Source: Sorangium cellulosum
Lineage (GTDB): Bacteria; Myxococcota_A; Polyangia; Polyangiales; Polyangiaceae
Direction: 5' to 3'
DNA length: 64,000 nt
Assembly: GCF_002950945.1 (NCBI RefSeq)
Contig: NZ_CP012673.1
Location: 434,001-498,000, forward strand
A model generated the notes under the pieces. The model did no database searches, was not told the origin of the DNA, and worked only from the letters and a program-made list of their open reading frames with translations. This document shows positions 9,387-19,100 of this stretch, piece by piece; the stretch's first letter is position 1; each line of letters begins with the position of its first letter. A program made the position numbers and the translations under genes.

Positions 9387-10235
9387 CTAGGGCTGGTCCT
9401 CTTGCCGGGACCTCGTGCAATCTCCTGCCAATCCGAAGCAGTCACATACCTTGAGGTTTTCTTCCAGCAACAAGCAATAGCCCGGGCACTCCGCGGGATC
9501 TGAACCGGTGCACACCGGCCAGCACTCCGACCCATCAAGATGGAATTGATCCGAGGCGACACATTCGCCTCTTTCGCCACAGCCGTGCCATCGGCCGTCT
9601 CCGTGGCAATAGCGGCTGCAAAACGACCAGCCGCTGGGCTCCACGTAGCAGATGTCGCAGTTCTCCGCCGTGCATGCGGCGCCGACCGCCACCCGGCACA
9701 CGTGCTCGTCGATGCTGCAGTTGTCCGAGACGCAGTCCCCGTCGTCCTCGCAGGGCTCGCCCAGCCTGCGCTTCGGCAGGCACCCGACGCCCGGCTCGCA
9801 GCGGAGCGACGGGCCGCAGCCGCACTGCTCGCAGAAGACGCCCGGCTCGCGCGCCACGGCGTACTCGCACGCCGCCGACGTGTCGCCCAGGCACACGAAG
9901 CTGTCGTATTCATCCGAGGCACAGGCGGGGAGGCACATGGGCTGTCCTGCGGGGTCGATCCCGCAGACGGTGTGTCTTACCGCGTCCGGGTCCTGGCAAT
10001 CAGCGTCGCTGGCGCATGGCCGAGAGCAGAGGCTCTCGGCCCACCACGGACCGACCACCGTGAGGCAGCTGCCCGAGGCGCAGTCGTCATTCGAATAGCA
10101 CCCGTCGCCCAGGGCATACGTAAAGATCGGCTCCGGCGGCGGCGGCTCTGGTCCCCGACGGGGAGGTGCATCACCGCAAGCCTGGAGCCCGGCCGCGTAC
10201 GCCGCGAGCGATGCGCAGCGCAAGGCTCTCTTCAT
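9387..10235 (-). CDS. Cysteine-rich secreted lipoprotein of unknown function
   Basis: 282 residues. The ATG at 10235 starts a classic lipoprotein signal (MKRALRCASLAAYAAGLQAC, Cys20); the frame also opens at 10271. A Pro-rich spacer follows (GPEPPPPEP), then about 230 residues with many Cys in recurrent patterns such as GDGCYSNDDCASGSC, GEPCEDDGDCVSDNC and AACTAENCDIC. These are typical of disulfide-rich extracellular modules in myxobacterial proteins. No catalytic motif is visible. It is convergent with the ZIP gene and monocistronic as far as can be seen. Confidence 0.8.
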   Translation of the reverse strand: MKRALRCASLAAYAAGLQACGDAPPRRGPEPPPPEPIFTYALGDGCYSNDDCASGSCLTVVGPWWAESLCSRPCASDADCQDPDAVRHTVCGIDPAGQPMCLPACASDEYDSFVCLGDTSAACEYAVAREPGVFCEQCGCGPSLRCEPGVGCLPKRRLGEPCEDDGDCVSDNCSIDEHVCRVAVGAACTAENCDICYVEPSGWSFCSRYCHGDGRWHGCGERGECVASDQFHLDGSECWPVCTGSDPAECPGYCLLLEENLKVCDCFGLAGDCTRSRQEDQP

Positions 10236-10760
10236 GGTTCCCGAAACTGCTGTGCGAGTGTTCATGTTCATCCGATCCTGGTGCAGGCACGCCAGCGAGA
10301 GGGTGGATGTCAGGTCCTGACGGTGCGCCTGACGCGGGCTGGCAGCGCAGCGCGGGCCCTCGCAGGCGATCCGCCGCGCTCCGTGGCCGCGCCGAACGTC
10401 ACGGCAGCGTCGTCACGCCTTCGTCATGCAATGTTCTGCAACCGCCGTACCACCTGGCCGCCGCCGATGGCCTCCGCCATGGTGCCATCGCGCGCAGCCT
10501 GGCAGCTTCGTTTCGCGCTCCGCTGCCAGCTTCCGGGGTGCGGCGCCGGCGCGAGGTGCCGAGAACCCTGTGGCGCCCGTTTCACCTGTTGCACCTGTTG
10601 CACCCGGTCGATCTCCCTGTTGCCGGACGCGACGAACGGCCTGAGTCGGCGTCCAGTGCGAACGAAACCGCAGATCGCCGCGGGGCTCGGCCGCGCGCCG
10701 GCGCCGTGATGGCTCCGAACCCGGACCCGGTGCGGCGCTGGAAGGGGTAGGATCCCGCGC
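10236..10760. other. Gene-free interval
   Basis: About 525 bp between divergent starts (10235 minus, 10761 plus). I see no supportable coding frame. The only structure noted is a short direct repeat, CACCTGTTG twice near 10583-10602. It should hold the promoters of both flanking genes, but no convincing -35/-10 pair stands out. Confidence 0.5.
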
Positions 10761-11255
10761 ATGCACCGCGCTTCCAAGATGATGATGGGTACGGCGATCG
10801 CCCTCGCGGCGCTCGCGGGCGGCTACCAGCTCCTGAGCTCGCGTGGGTCCGACGCCAAGACGCTGGTCGGCCGCGTCTGGCTCGAGCGGATCCCGAGGAA
10901 CGACACGGACCAGGTCCAGCTCGTCGCCCTGCTCGCCGACGAACCGCTCGGCGTCTTCCAGCGGCAGTCCAGATACGAGGGCTCCTACGCGCTGTTCCGT
11001 TACGAGCTCCGCGGCGATCGCAAGGCGCAGCTGCTCTTCCCGCAGGACAAGTCGAAGCACGAGGTCGCCTTCGACGCGCGGCCGTGCGACGTGGAGGGCT
11101 TCGATTACTGCCTCGATCTGAGCGGCGCCCCGCGGGGCGCGGCGAAGTACTACAGCCGGAAGGGGTGGGAGATCGACGCGAGCGACGCGCCGGCGCTGGA
11201 GAGCGCGCTGCGGGCGCTCGGCGAGGAGCTGCTCGTGTCGCCGCCGGAGCCGTGA
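10761..11255 (+). CDS. Small exported protein of unknown function
   Basis: 164 residues from ATG 10761. A basic N-terminus and hydrophobic stretch (MMMGTAIALAALAGGY, residues 7-22) look like a signal anchor or uncleaved signal. The rest is a mixed alpha/beta domain of about 130 residues with two Cys (in RPCDVEGFDYC), likely paired. I recognise no family. The nearest downstream gene is convergent, so it is probably transcribed alone. Coding character is supported by strong third-position GC and normal composition. Confidence 0.65.
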   Translation: MHRASKMMMGTAIALAALAGGYQLLSSRGSDAKTLVGRVWLERIPRNDTDQVQLVALLADEPLGVFQRQSRYEGSYALFRYELRGDRKAQLLFPQDKSKHEVAFDARPCDVEGFDYCLDLSGAPRGAAKYYSRKGWEIDASDAPALESALRALGEELLVSPPEP

Positions 11256-11317
11256 GGGGGCAGGGGGCGAGAGCGGGTAGTGCGGTACTTCGGCCGGGGC
11301 GACTTCCCGCAGTCGTG

Positions 11318-12958
11318 TCAAGCGTCGTCGCGGGAGGCCGCGCGGCGGCTTCGCGAGCGGCGTGAGGCAAGGAGCAGCGCGAGCCCGGCTGCAGCGGGCT
11401 GCCAGCCGAAGCCCGAGCCGGCGGCGTTGCAGCCGCCGCTGGTCGGCCGGGTCGTGTCGGGATCGACGTCCCTCCCGCCGCTGCCAGTGGGAGTGCCTGC
11501 GCCTCCTGCGCCTGCGTCTTCGCCACCTGCGCCCGCGTGCGCGCCACCCGCGTCTGCGCCGCCCGCGCCTGCGCCTCCGCCACCGGCGCCACCGGCGCCA
11601 GCGCCACCTACGCCTACGTCTGCGCCGCCCGTGCCGCCCGCGCCACCCGCGCCTCCGCCTCCTGTGCCCGCGCCTGCATACACGACAGCGCTGGTGGTGC
11701 TCACGGCCTGGCGCGGGAACCAGAGGGTAGTGTATCCGCCCGCCACGAAGATCCGGCCGTCCTCGAGCGGCGTCGCGGAATGAAACCCTCGCCCGGAAGG
11801 CAGGTTCGGCGCCGGTGACCACACGTTGGCGGCCGGATCGTAGAGCTGCACCCGAGCGTAGACCTGGTGCGCATTCTCGAGATAGGCCAGGTTGCAGGTG
11901 GTCCCCGGGTTGGAGTGGTACGTCGCGATCTTCTCGATGCCTCCGCTGATCATCACCTGGCCGTCAGGGAGCCGCGCCGCGGCCTCGCCGAGCATTCCGA
12001 GGCCGATCTCGTACTCGAAGTCATCGATCCAGCCCGCCGTGGGCGTGTCGCCCCACTTGCCGGGCGCCTCGGTCCACGAATCGGTGGCAGGATCGTAGAC
12101 GTCGGCGGCGCCGGCGGGGCCGGTGACGAGCACGCGCCCATCGAGGAGCAGCGTCGCCGTGAGCCGACGGATCCCACCCGCGAGCGGCGCAGCGGCCGAC
12201 CAGGTCGCCGTCGCCGGGTCGAAGATCTCGACGGTGCTGGCGATGGGCCCGCGGGTCACGCCGCTGTCCATGTCCAGGAGCGGTCCGGCGATGCCGCCCG
12301 TGACGAGCACGCGCCCGTCGAGCAGCCGGGTCGCCTCGTGACCGGCGCGCACCCCCGGCATGGCGGGGCCGGGAGACCACGTGTCGGCGGCCGGATCGTA
12401 GATCTCGGCGCTCGCCAGCGCGGCGGACCCGGCCTCGCCTCCGGCCACGAGGACCCGCCCGTCGTCGAGCAGCGTGGCCGTGTGCTCCGCCCGCAGCTCC
12501 GACGGCGGCGCGGTCGGCTGCCAGGAATCGAGCGCGGGATCGTAGATCTCGGCGCTCGGGGCGCCGGTCGACCCGCCGACGACAAGCACCCTGCCGTCCG
12601 CGAGGCGCGTCGCGGTATGCCCGCTGCGCCCGACCGCCATCGGCGCCGCGGCCCGGAACGCGCCCGACCCGGGATCGTAGAGCTCGGCGCTGCCCAGGAG
12701 CGTCGTCTCGAGCATCGGCTCGCAGGGGAGCGATTCGTCCCGGCCGTGGAATCCACCGGCGAGGAGGACCCTGCCGTCGGCCAGCAACGTCGCCGTGTGC
12801 TCGCCGCGCGGCGTGATCATCGCGCCGCTCGCCGCCCACAGGGGGACCGTCAGCACGGCGTGATCCGGCGGCACCTCGGCGGGAGCGAGCTCATCCCGCG
12901 CTCCCCCCGCGCAGCCGGCCGAGCAGAGGGCGAGGAGCAGGAGGCCGCGCAGGTGCAC
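11318..12958 (-). CDS. Kelch-repeat surface protein with MYXO-CTERM tail
   Basis: 546 residues if started at GTG 12958, just before a hydrophobic signal ending in a lipobox-like CSAGC; the frame is open to 13168, but that extension is Pro/Arg-rich and unlikely to be real. At least seven Kelch blades follow, each with HTATLLADGRVLLAGG-like strands and EIYDPATDTW-like turns, giving a beta-propeller. A Gly/Ala linker (about residues 420-500) leads to a C-terminal Gly-Cys, a hydrophobic helix and an Arg cluster (LLLASRRSRSRR), the MYXO-CTERM sorting tail. Such proteins are displayed on the cell surface of myxobacteria. Ligand unknown. Confidence 0.85.
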   Translation of the reverse strand: MHLRGLLLLALCSAGCAGGARDELAPAEVPPDHAVLTVPLWAASGAMITPRGEHTATLLADGRVLLAGGFHGRDESLPCEPMLETTLLGSAELYDPGSGAFRAAAPMAVGRSGHTATRLADGRVLVVGGSTGAPSAEIYDPALDSWQPTAPPSELRAEHTATLLDDGRVLVAGGEAGSAALASAEIYDPAADTWSPGPAMPGVRAGHEATRLLDGRVLVTGGIAGPLLDMDSGVTRGPIASTVEIFDPATATWSAAAPLAGGIRRLTATLLLDGRVLVTGPAGAADVYDPATDSWTEAPGKWGDTPTAGWIDDFEYEIGLGMLGEAAARLPDGQVMISGGIEKIATYHSNPGTTCNLAYLENAHQVYARVQLYDPAANVWSPAPNLPSGRGFHSATPLEDGRIFVAGGYTTLWFPRQAVSTTSAVVYAGAGTGGGGAGGAGGTGGADVGVGGAGAGGAGGGGAGAGGADAGGAHAGAGGEDAGAGGAGTPTGSGGRDVDPDTTRPTSGGCNAAGSGFGWQPAAAGLALLLASRRSRSRRAASRDDA

Positions 12959-13491
12959 ACGCGCGAGCCCCGCGCCGCGGCGGAGCGCCGGCAGCCCGGC
13001 AGGCGGCGGGAGCGCGCCCGCGGTGGGCTCACCGGCGCGGGGCGCGGGCCGCGGCCCGCGCGGCGACGGGGCGGCGGTGGGCGTGGGGCATGAGACCGGG
13101 CATGCCGGCCGAACAGGCTCTCGGTTCAAGCGCATACGGCCGCTTGGATGCGCACGGCCGGCCGGCATTCACGGCGCGAGCGCCGCAATCCAGCCCTGTT
13201 CGGGGCGGGCTGCTTTCCTGCACAAGCATGGCCGCCGGCGCCGGCTTTCAGCGCGGACGGCGATCGGACGATTCGAAAGCAAGATCCGGAGCGCGGCACG
13301 TTCCCACGAGAGCTAGCTTCCCTCGCGGCGCGCAAGCCTGACGACAGCCGCGCAAGTCACGGACGGCGCCGTCGCCCTGCTCGACGACGTCGATACGATA
13401 ATGACCGTCCTGATCGACGGCTGCGCGCCGGCGTCCCGGCCTCGTCGGGACGCCGAGCAATGGACGGATCGAGCCAGAAAGAAAACGAATC
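12959..13491. other. Gene-free interval
   Basis: Divergent upstream region of the Kelch gene (minus) and the SDR gene (plus). If the Kelch gene starts further upstream (13135 or 13168), part of this is coding. No repeat, RNA gene or clear promoter was recognised. Confidence 0.4.
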
Positions 13492-14253
13492 ATGACCAAG
13501 CGACTCGAGGGCAAGGTGGGCATCGTGACGGGCGCGAGCTCGGGCATCGGACGAGCGACGGCGGTGGCGTTCGCTCGGGAAGGCGCGAAGATCGTCGCCG
13601 CCGGACGGCGCACCGCCGAGCTCGAAGCCACGGTGCAGGCCGCCGCAAAGGTAGGTGGGCAGGCCCTCGCCTGGACCGCCGACGTCACGAAGGAGGGCGA
13701 CGTCAGGTCTCTCGTCGACTTCGCGATGGAGAGGTTCGGCCGCCTCGACATCGGGTTCAACGCCGCGGGGGGGACCTTCGGCGGCGCGCTGACGCATCAG
13801 CTCGACGAGGGCGTCTTCCGCGACTGGCTCGACGGCTACCTGGTGAGCGCGTTCCTGTCGACCAAACACGAGCTCGGCGCGATGCTGAAGTCGGGCGGCG
13901 GCAGCATCATCAACGTGGGCACCTTCGTCGGGTACACGAAGACGTTGCCCGGGACTGCGGGGTACGCCGCCGCGAAGACCGGCCTCATCGGCTTCACGCG
14001 CACCGTCGCCGCCGAGTACGCCACCCAGGGCGTCCGCGCCAACGTGCTCATCGTCGGCGGCGTCGACACGCCGATGTTCCGGCTCTGGAACGACACCGAC
14101 GAGAAGCGCGGCGCCGCCTCGCAGCTCCACGCCATGAAGCGCATCGCGACGCCGGACGAGATCGCGAACGCCGCCATCTTCCTCGCGAGCGGAGAAGCGT
14201 CGTTCATCACCGGAAGCGCCTTCGCCATCGACGGAGGCGTGTCCCTCGTGTAG
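13492..14253 (+). CDS. SDR-family oxidoreductase
   Basis: 253 residues, the usual length for a classical short-chain dehydrogenase/reductase. NAD(P) motif TGASSGIG near residues 14-21, an Arg pair after beta2 (AGRRT) favouring NADPH, NAAG near residue 90, catalytic YAAAK near residue 159 with Gly/Thr in the usual Ser region (NVGTFVG), and the C-terminal ITGSAFAIDGG typical of FabG-like members. Substrate cannot be told. It stands alone between divergent and parallel neighbours; ada follows after 221 bp. Confidence 0.9.
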   Translation: MTKRLEGKVGIVTGASSGIGRATAVAFAREGAKIVAAGRRTAELEATVQAAAKVGGQALAWTADVTKEGDVRSLVDFAMERFGRLDIGFNAAGGTFGGALTHQLDEGVFRDWLDGYLVSAFLSTKHELGAMLKSGGGSIINVGTFVGYTKTLPGTAGYAAAKTGLIGFTRTVAAEYATQGVRANVLIVGGVDTPMFRLWNDTDEKRGAASQLHAMKRIATPDEIANAAIFLASGEASFITGSAFAIDGGVSLV

Positions 14254-14474
14254 GAGGGCCGGGGGGCGTAGGGGAGGCCGAGGGCGGTGCGCGTCACCTC
14301 GCCCGCCCGGCGGCGCTCGGCGTGCCCGCCCGCCGGGGCGCCTCCACCTCGATCCGGACGCGGGGCGGCCCATCCCCGGGCGGCGAATTCGAAGGCAAGG
14401 CCCGGAGTGCGGCGCCTTCCGGCGGGCGCTAACGTCAACGTGTGACCCGGAACGACCGCCCGGAGGAGACCACC

Positions 14475-15545
14475 ATGGTCGCGAAGCCCGAAACACCTGC
14501 TGTGGCCATGCGCGACCCGCGCTGGGCCGCCGTGATCTCCCGCGACGTGGGGGCTGACGGCAAGTTCTTCTATTCCGTCAAGACGACCGGCGTGTACTGC
14601 CGCCCTTCCTGCGCTGCACGGGCCCCGAGGCCCGAAAACGTCGCGTTCCATCCCACCGCAGCTGCGGCAGAACGCGCAGGCTTCCGGCCCTGCAAGCGCT
14701 GCAGGCCGGGCCAACCCTCGCTCGCGGAGCAGCACGCCGGCCTGGTGGCCGAGCTCTGTCGGTTCATCGAGGACGCCGACCAGCCCCCCAGCCTCGAGGC
14801 GCTGGCGAGCCGCGCCGAGCTGAGCGTCCATCACCTGCATCGCGTGTTCAAGGCCGTCACAGGGCTGACGCCCCGAGCGTACGCGAGGGCGCACCGGGCG
14901 GAGCGCGTCCGAGCCGAGCTCGGTCGGCGCGGGACGGTCACCGAAGCGATCTATGGCGCCGGGTACAGCTCCAACGGCCGCTTCTATGAGGAATCGACTC
15001 AGGTGCTGGGCATGACACCCACCGACTACCGCGCCGGGGGCGCCAACATGGAGATTCGTTTCGCCGTCGGGGAGTGCTCCCTCGGCTCGATCCTGGTCGC
15101 CGCGAGCGCGCGCGGCGTGTGCGCCATCCTCATGGGGGATGATCCCGACGGGCTGGCTCGAGACCTACAGGACCGGTTCCCGCGGGCCAATCTGATCGGC
15201 GGGGACGCGGAGTTCGAGCGGCTCGTCGCGAAGGTCATCGGCCTCGTGGAGGCGCCCCGGGTGGGCCTCGACCTGCCGCTCGACGTGCGTGGGACGGCGT
15301 TCCAGCAACGGGTCTGGGGCGCCTTGCAAGCGATCCCGCCGGGCACGACCGCGAGCTACGCCGACATCGCCGAGCGCATCGGCGCCCCGAAATCCGTCAG
15401 GGCCGTCGCCCGGGCGTGCGCCGAAAACGCCCTCGCCGTGGCGATCCCCTGCCATCGTGTCGTCCGGAGCGACGGGGGCGTGTCGGGCTATCGCTGGGGC
15501 GTCGTACGCAAGCGGGCGCTGCTCGACCGGGAGGCGAGCGGTTGA
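14475..15545 (+). CDS. ada: Ada: methylation-responsive regulator and O6-methylguanine-DNA methyltransferase
   Basis: 356 residues from ATG 14475, preceded by GGAGGAG at ideal distance; an in-frame GTG at 14442 lacks this. Domains in order: Ada zinc domain (about residues 12-80) with Cys42 and Cys46 in YCRPSC and a second pair in PCKRC; AraC-type helix-turn-helix (about 85-175); methyltransferase (about 190-355) with FQQRVWGAL and active Cys326 in IPCHRV. It removes methyl groups from O6-methylguanine and phosphotriesters irreversibly; the methylated N-terminal Cys turns it into an activator of its own and repair genes. No AlkA or AlkB gene sits beside it. Confidence 0.95.
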   Translation: MVAKPETPAVAMRDPRWAAVISRDVGADGKFFYSVKTTGVYCRPSCAARAPRPENVAFHPTAAAAERAGFRPCKRCRPGQPSLAEQHAGLVAELCRFIEDADQPPSLEALASRAELSVHHLHRVFKAVTGLTPRAYARAHRAERVRAELGRRGTVTEAIYGAGYSSNGRFYEESTQVLGMTPTDYRAGGANMEIRFAVGECSLGSILVAASARGVCAILMGDDPDGLARDLQDRFPRANLIGGDAEFERLVAKVIGLVEAPRVGLDLPLDVRGTAFQQRVWGALQAIPPGTTASYADIAERIGAPKSVRAVARACAENALAVAIPCHRVVRSDGGVSGYRWGVVRKRALLDREASG

Positions 15546-15573
15546 GGCGCGAGGGGACGACCCGCGGCGCCCG

Positions 15574-16062
15574 TCAGCCGCCGCGCTCTTGCCCCTTCAA
15601 GCGCGCGAGGATCTTCTTGTTCTCGGCCATCAGCGCGTAGACCCGCGCGGCGGTGTCGATCGCGGTCGAGATCCGCTTCAGGTCGCCGTCCTTGACGACG
15701 TAGTCGAAGGGCTGATGCTCGATGATGACCTTGCTGGGATCCTTGATGTCCTGGTAAGCCGAGTAGAAGATGATCGGGATATCGGGCTGCTTCTTGCGGA
15801 GCTCATCACAGGCCCAGAAGCCGTCGTGCACCTCCATCTTCACGTCGAGGATGACCACGCAGACACCATCGTGAAACGCTTCCAGCCCCTCCGTCGCCGA
15901 CGCGCAGCGCAGGACCTCGTACTTGTCCTGCAGGACGAAGTGGAGCGCGTCTCGCGCCGCAGCGTCATCGTCGATGACCAGGACCGTGGGGCGCGGCGCT
16001 TCGGCTTCCGGCGGAGCGCTGCTCTTCCTGCGCCATGAGTCTTTCAGGTCCTTGAACGCCAT
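15574..16062 (-). CDS. Single-domain response regulator
   Basis: 162 residues: a 25-residue leader, then a receiver domain. Acidic pocket Asp31/Asp32, phosphoacceptor Asp73 in VILDVKM, switch Ser101 in FYSAY and Lys124 in VVKDG are all in place. A short helical tail replaces any output domain, so it signals by protein contact. It lies 116 bp downstream of the trifunctional sensor kinase on the same strand and is the obvious phosphorylation partner. Confidence 0.9.
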   Translation of the reverse strand: MAFKDLKDSWRRKSSAPPEAEAPRPTVLVIDDDAAARDALHFVLQDKYEVLRCASATEGLEAFHDGVCVVILDVKMEVHDGFWACDELRKKQPDIPIIFYSAYQDIKDPSKVIIEHQPFDYVVKDGDLKRISTAIDTAARVYALMAENKKILARLKGQERGG

Positions 16063-16178
16063 CCTCGGTACCCCTCCCGCTTGGGGCCGACCACCGCCGG
16101 CCCGCGCTCACCCCGGCGCTTCCGCCTCCGTCCAGCACCGAACCACCCGGGCGACGTCCCCGAAGCCCCTCATGACCC

Positions 16179-19100
16179 TCACCTCGTCGCTCGCAGGCGC
16201 GTGAGCGGCAAGGTCACGGTGAACTGGCTGCCCTTGCCCCACTCGCTCTGCACCTCGATGGTGCCCCCGGCGACGTCGATGATCCGCTTGACGATGGCGA
16301 GGCCCAGACCCGTGCCGGTCTCGGGCTTCGTGGAGTAGAACGAGTCGAAGATCTTACCCATGTTCTCCGGCCGGATGCCCGCGCCGTTGTCCGCCACCTG
16401 GATGACACACGTGTCGCCCTCGGTCCTCGCCCTGACCCCGATCACGCCCGCGCCGCCCCGCGGGTACTTCTCGAGGACGGCGTCGCGCGCGTTGTTGAGG
16501 AGGTTCTGGACCACAGAGTAGCACTGCATAGGGTCCGCGACGAGGCTGATGGATCCCGCCACCTCGGCGCGGACCGCGATGCTCGATCCATGGATCGTCT
16601 GCCGGAGATCGGCGAGCGCGCTGTCGATCAGCTCGTTCAGGTGGATCCGCTCCGCCGGGCGCTCGCCCTCGGCGATGCGGGAGAAGTCCATGAGCTTCCT
16701 GGTGATGGCGAGCGCCCGCGCGGTCGCCTTGAACACCAGCCTGAGCGCGGCGTCGAGCGCCTCCTGGTTCTCGAAGATGTGCTGGAGCCGCGCCGTGATC
16801 CGGTCCAGCTCCTCGTCGGCGAAGCGCAGGCTGAGCTCCTCGTGCAGCTTGCCGAGCTCCACCCCCGACTCGAACGTGAGGCTCGGGCGCGAGCTCGTCT
16901 CGTCCTCTCCGAGGACCCTCGCGAGCACCAGCTTCGCTCCCGAGAGCGCGTTCCGGATCTCGTGCGCGAAGCCGCCCGCCATCCGCTTCTCGGTCGCCTC
17001 GCGCTCCAGGCGGATCAGCTTCGCCTGCGCCTCCTCCAGCTCCGCCGTGCGCTCCCGGACCTTCTCCTCGACCCCGGTGATCGTCGTCGGCCGCGAGGGG
17101 AGCATCGTCTCCCGCGGCTCCGCGCGCCGGGGCGAGAGCTCCGCGTATTTCTCGTTGAGCTGCGCGACCTTGGCCTCCGCGCCCCACCGCGTGTACCCGT
17201 AGAGGGCGTCGGCCATGTACATGCGCGCGATCTTCGTCCTGCCCTTCGCCAGGTGGAACCGCGCGGCGAGCTCGTTCGCCAGCGCCTCGTGGTGCAGGTA
17301 CTCGCTCTCCTGGGCTGCCTTGATCGCCTGCTCGTAGAGATCCGTCGCCGCCGCGTCGTCGCCCGAGACGCGCGCGCGCTCGGCGGAGATCAAGAGGCGC
17401 TTGTGGCGGAAGTTCTCCGGGCAGGTGCCCGCCCATTCCGCGACGTCGGCCTCGTGGCGCTCGATCTCCCTGTCGTAGCGCGCCCGGTCGGCGGCCGTCG
17501 CCGCCGGGTAGAGCGCCAGCATGATCAGGCACGCATAGAACGGGACCTCGGTCGTCATCCACATGCACGCGAGGTACGGGCGCAGCGGCTCCGCCATGCC
17601 GATGAGCGCGAGCGCGCGCGCGTGGTCCTCGTAGAGGTACGCGAGCTGAGCCCTCTGGATATGATAGAACACCGCCATGAACTCGTGGTTCGGAGCGCCC
17701 ACCGTCGCGCTGAACTCGGCCTCGTCGAAGACGCCGTCGCTCAAGGTGTGGTGACCCTCCGTGCAACCTCGCAGGTTCGCGATCATCTGCCTCGATGAGG
17801 TCACGATGAGGCTCGACATCACGTCCTTGGTGCGCTGCAAGAACGGGATCGACCGCTCGATCTCCTCGGAGATCGCGGCGAGCTCGACGCCGTGGCTCAG
17901 CCGGTTCGTGATCCCGTGGAAGAGGGAGTAGCTGGCGAACTGGAAGTCCCCCACCTCGAGCCCGTCCCGGTGCGCCTGCGACAGGTACGAGAACGACGTC
18001 CGGAGCGGCTCCCGATAAGGAGAGATGAACACCGCGAAGCTGGACTTCACCTTGGACGACACCACGGCGCAGCTCCTCTTCTCGTTGAGCTCCATGGCGA
18101 GCCTGCCGAACTCGTAGGCTTCGTCGTACCGGCCCTCCTCGATCAGGACGATCGAGTAGATCAGGTATCCCCAGGCCGAGACCTCCGAGTGGCCGTGCTT
18201 CAGGGAGATGTTGGCGTGCTTGACGCACACGAGGGCGTGGAGGAGAGGGCTCGCGCCGAGCATGGCCGCGCTCACGTTGGTCAGGATCGTCAGCGCCGCC
18301 CTGTACTCCGGGTGGGTGAGCTCCGGGGCGTCGAACAGGTCCGTGATCCGGCGGCCCGCGAGGTGATTCGGCACCTCGGCGAGCTCCGCCTCGAGGGCCG
18401 CCTGGATCCGGTCCTCGCCGTCGGGCAGCTCGACCCCGAGCAGCGCGAGGGCCGTGCGCGCGCAGCTCACGGCCTCGTCGAACTTCGCGACGGTGTTGAA
18501 GAGCAAGAGGCGCCGGCCGTAGACGTCGGCGCGATCGAGGTTCGTCCGGGCGCGGGTCAGGACGAAGTTGAACAGCGACTCGGCCTGCGCGAAGTGGCCG
18601 CTCAGGAACTCGCACCCGGCGCGCTCGATGTGGAGCGCGAACGTGAGCTCGTAGGCCTGCTCCCACCCCTCCTCGCCGAGCAGCGACATCCCGGCCCCGA
18701 GGTAGCCGGCGGCGACGTCGTAGGCCGCCTTCGCCTTCGCCTTCGTGCCGGCGGCGAGGTTCAGGCGCGCGACGCTGGTCCGCTCGCTCGCCGACGTGAT
18801 CCGGGCGGCGCCGAGGTTCAGGTGGTTCACCGTGTCGAACAGGTTCTCGTCGCGCTCGCCGAGCCCCCGCTGCGCGAGCAGCAGGCGCCCGATCCTGAGG
18901 TGCAGGTCCTGCTTGTGATCCTCGTCGATGAGCAGGTAGGCCGCCTGCTGGACGCGATCGTGCAGGAACCTGTACGAGACGTTCATGCCCTCGGGGGGCG
19001 GCTCGCCCTCTCCGCTCCGGTCGGGCGCGGCGTGCACGAACCGGTACTCGGCGTCGAGGGGCAGGACGATGCCCTCGCGGAGCGCCTCCCAGAGATCGGC

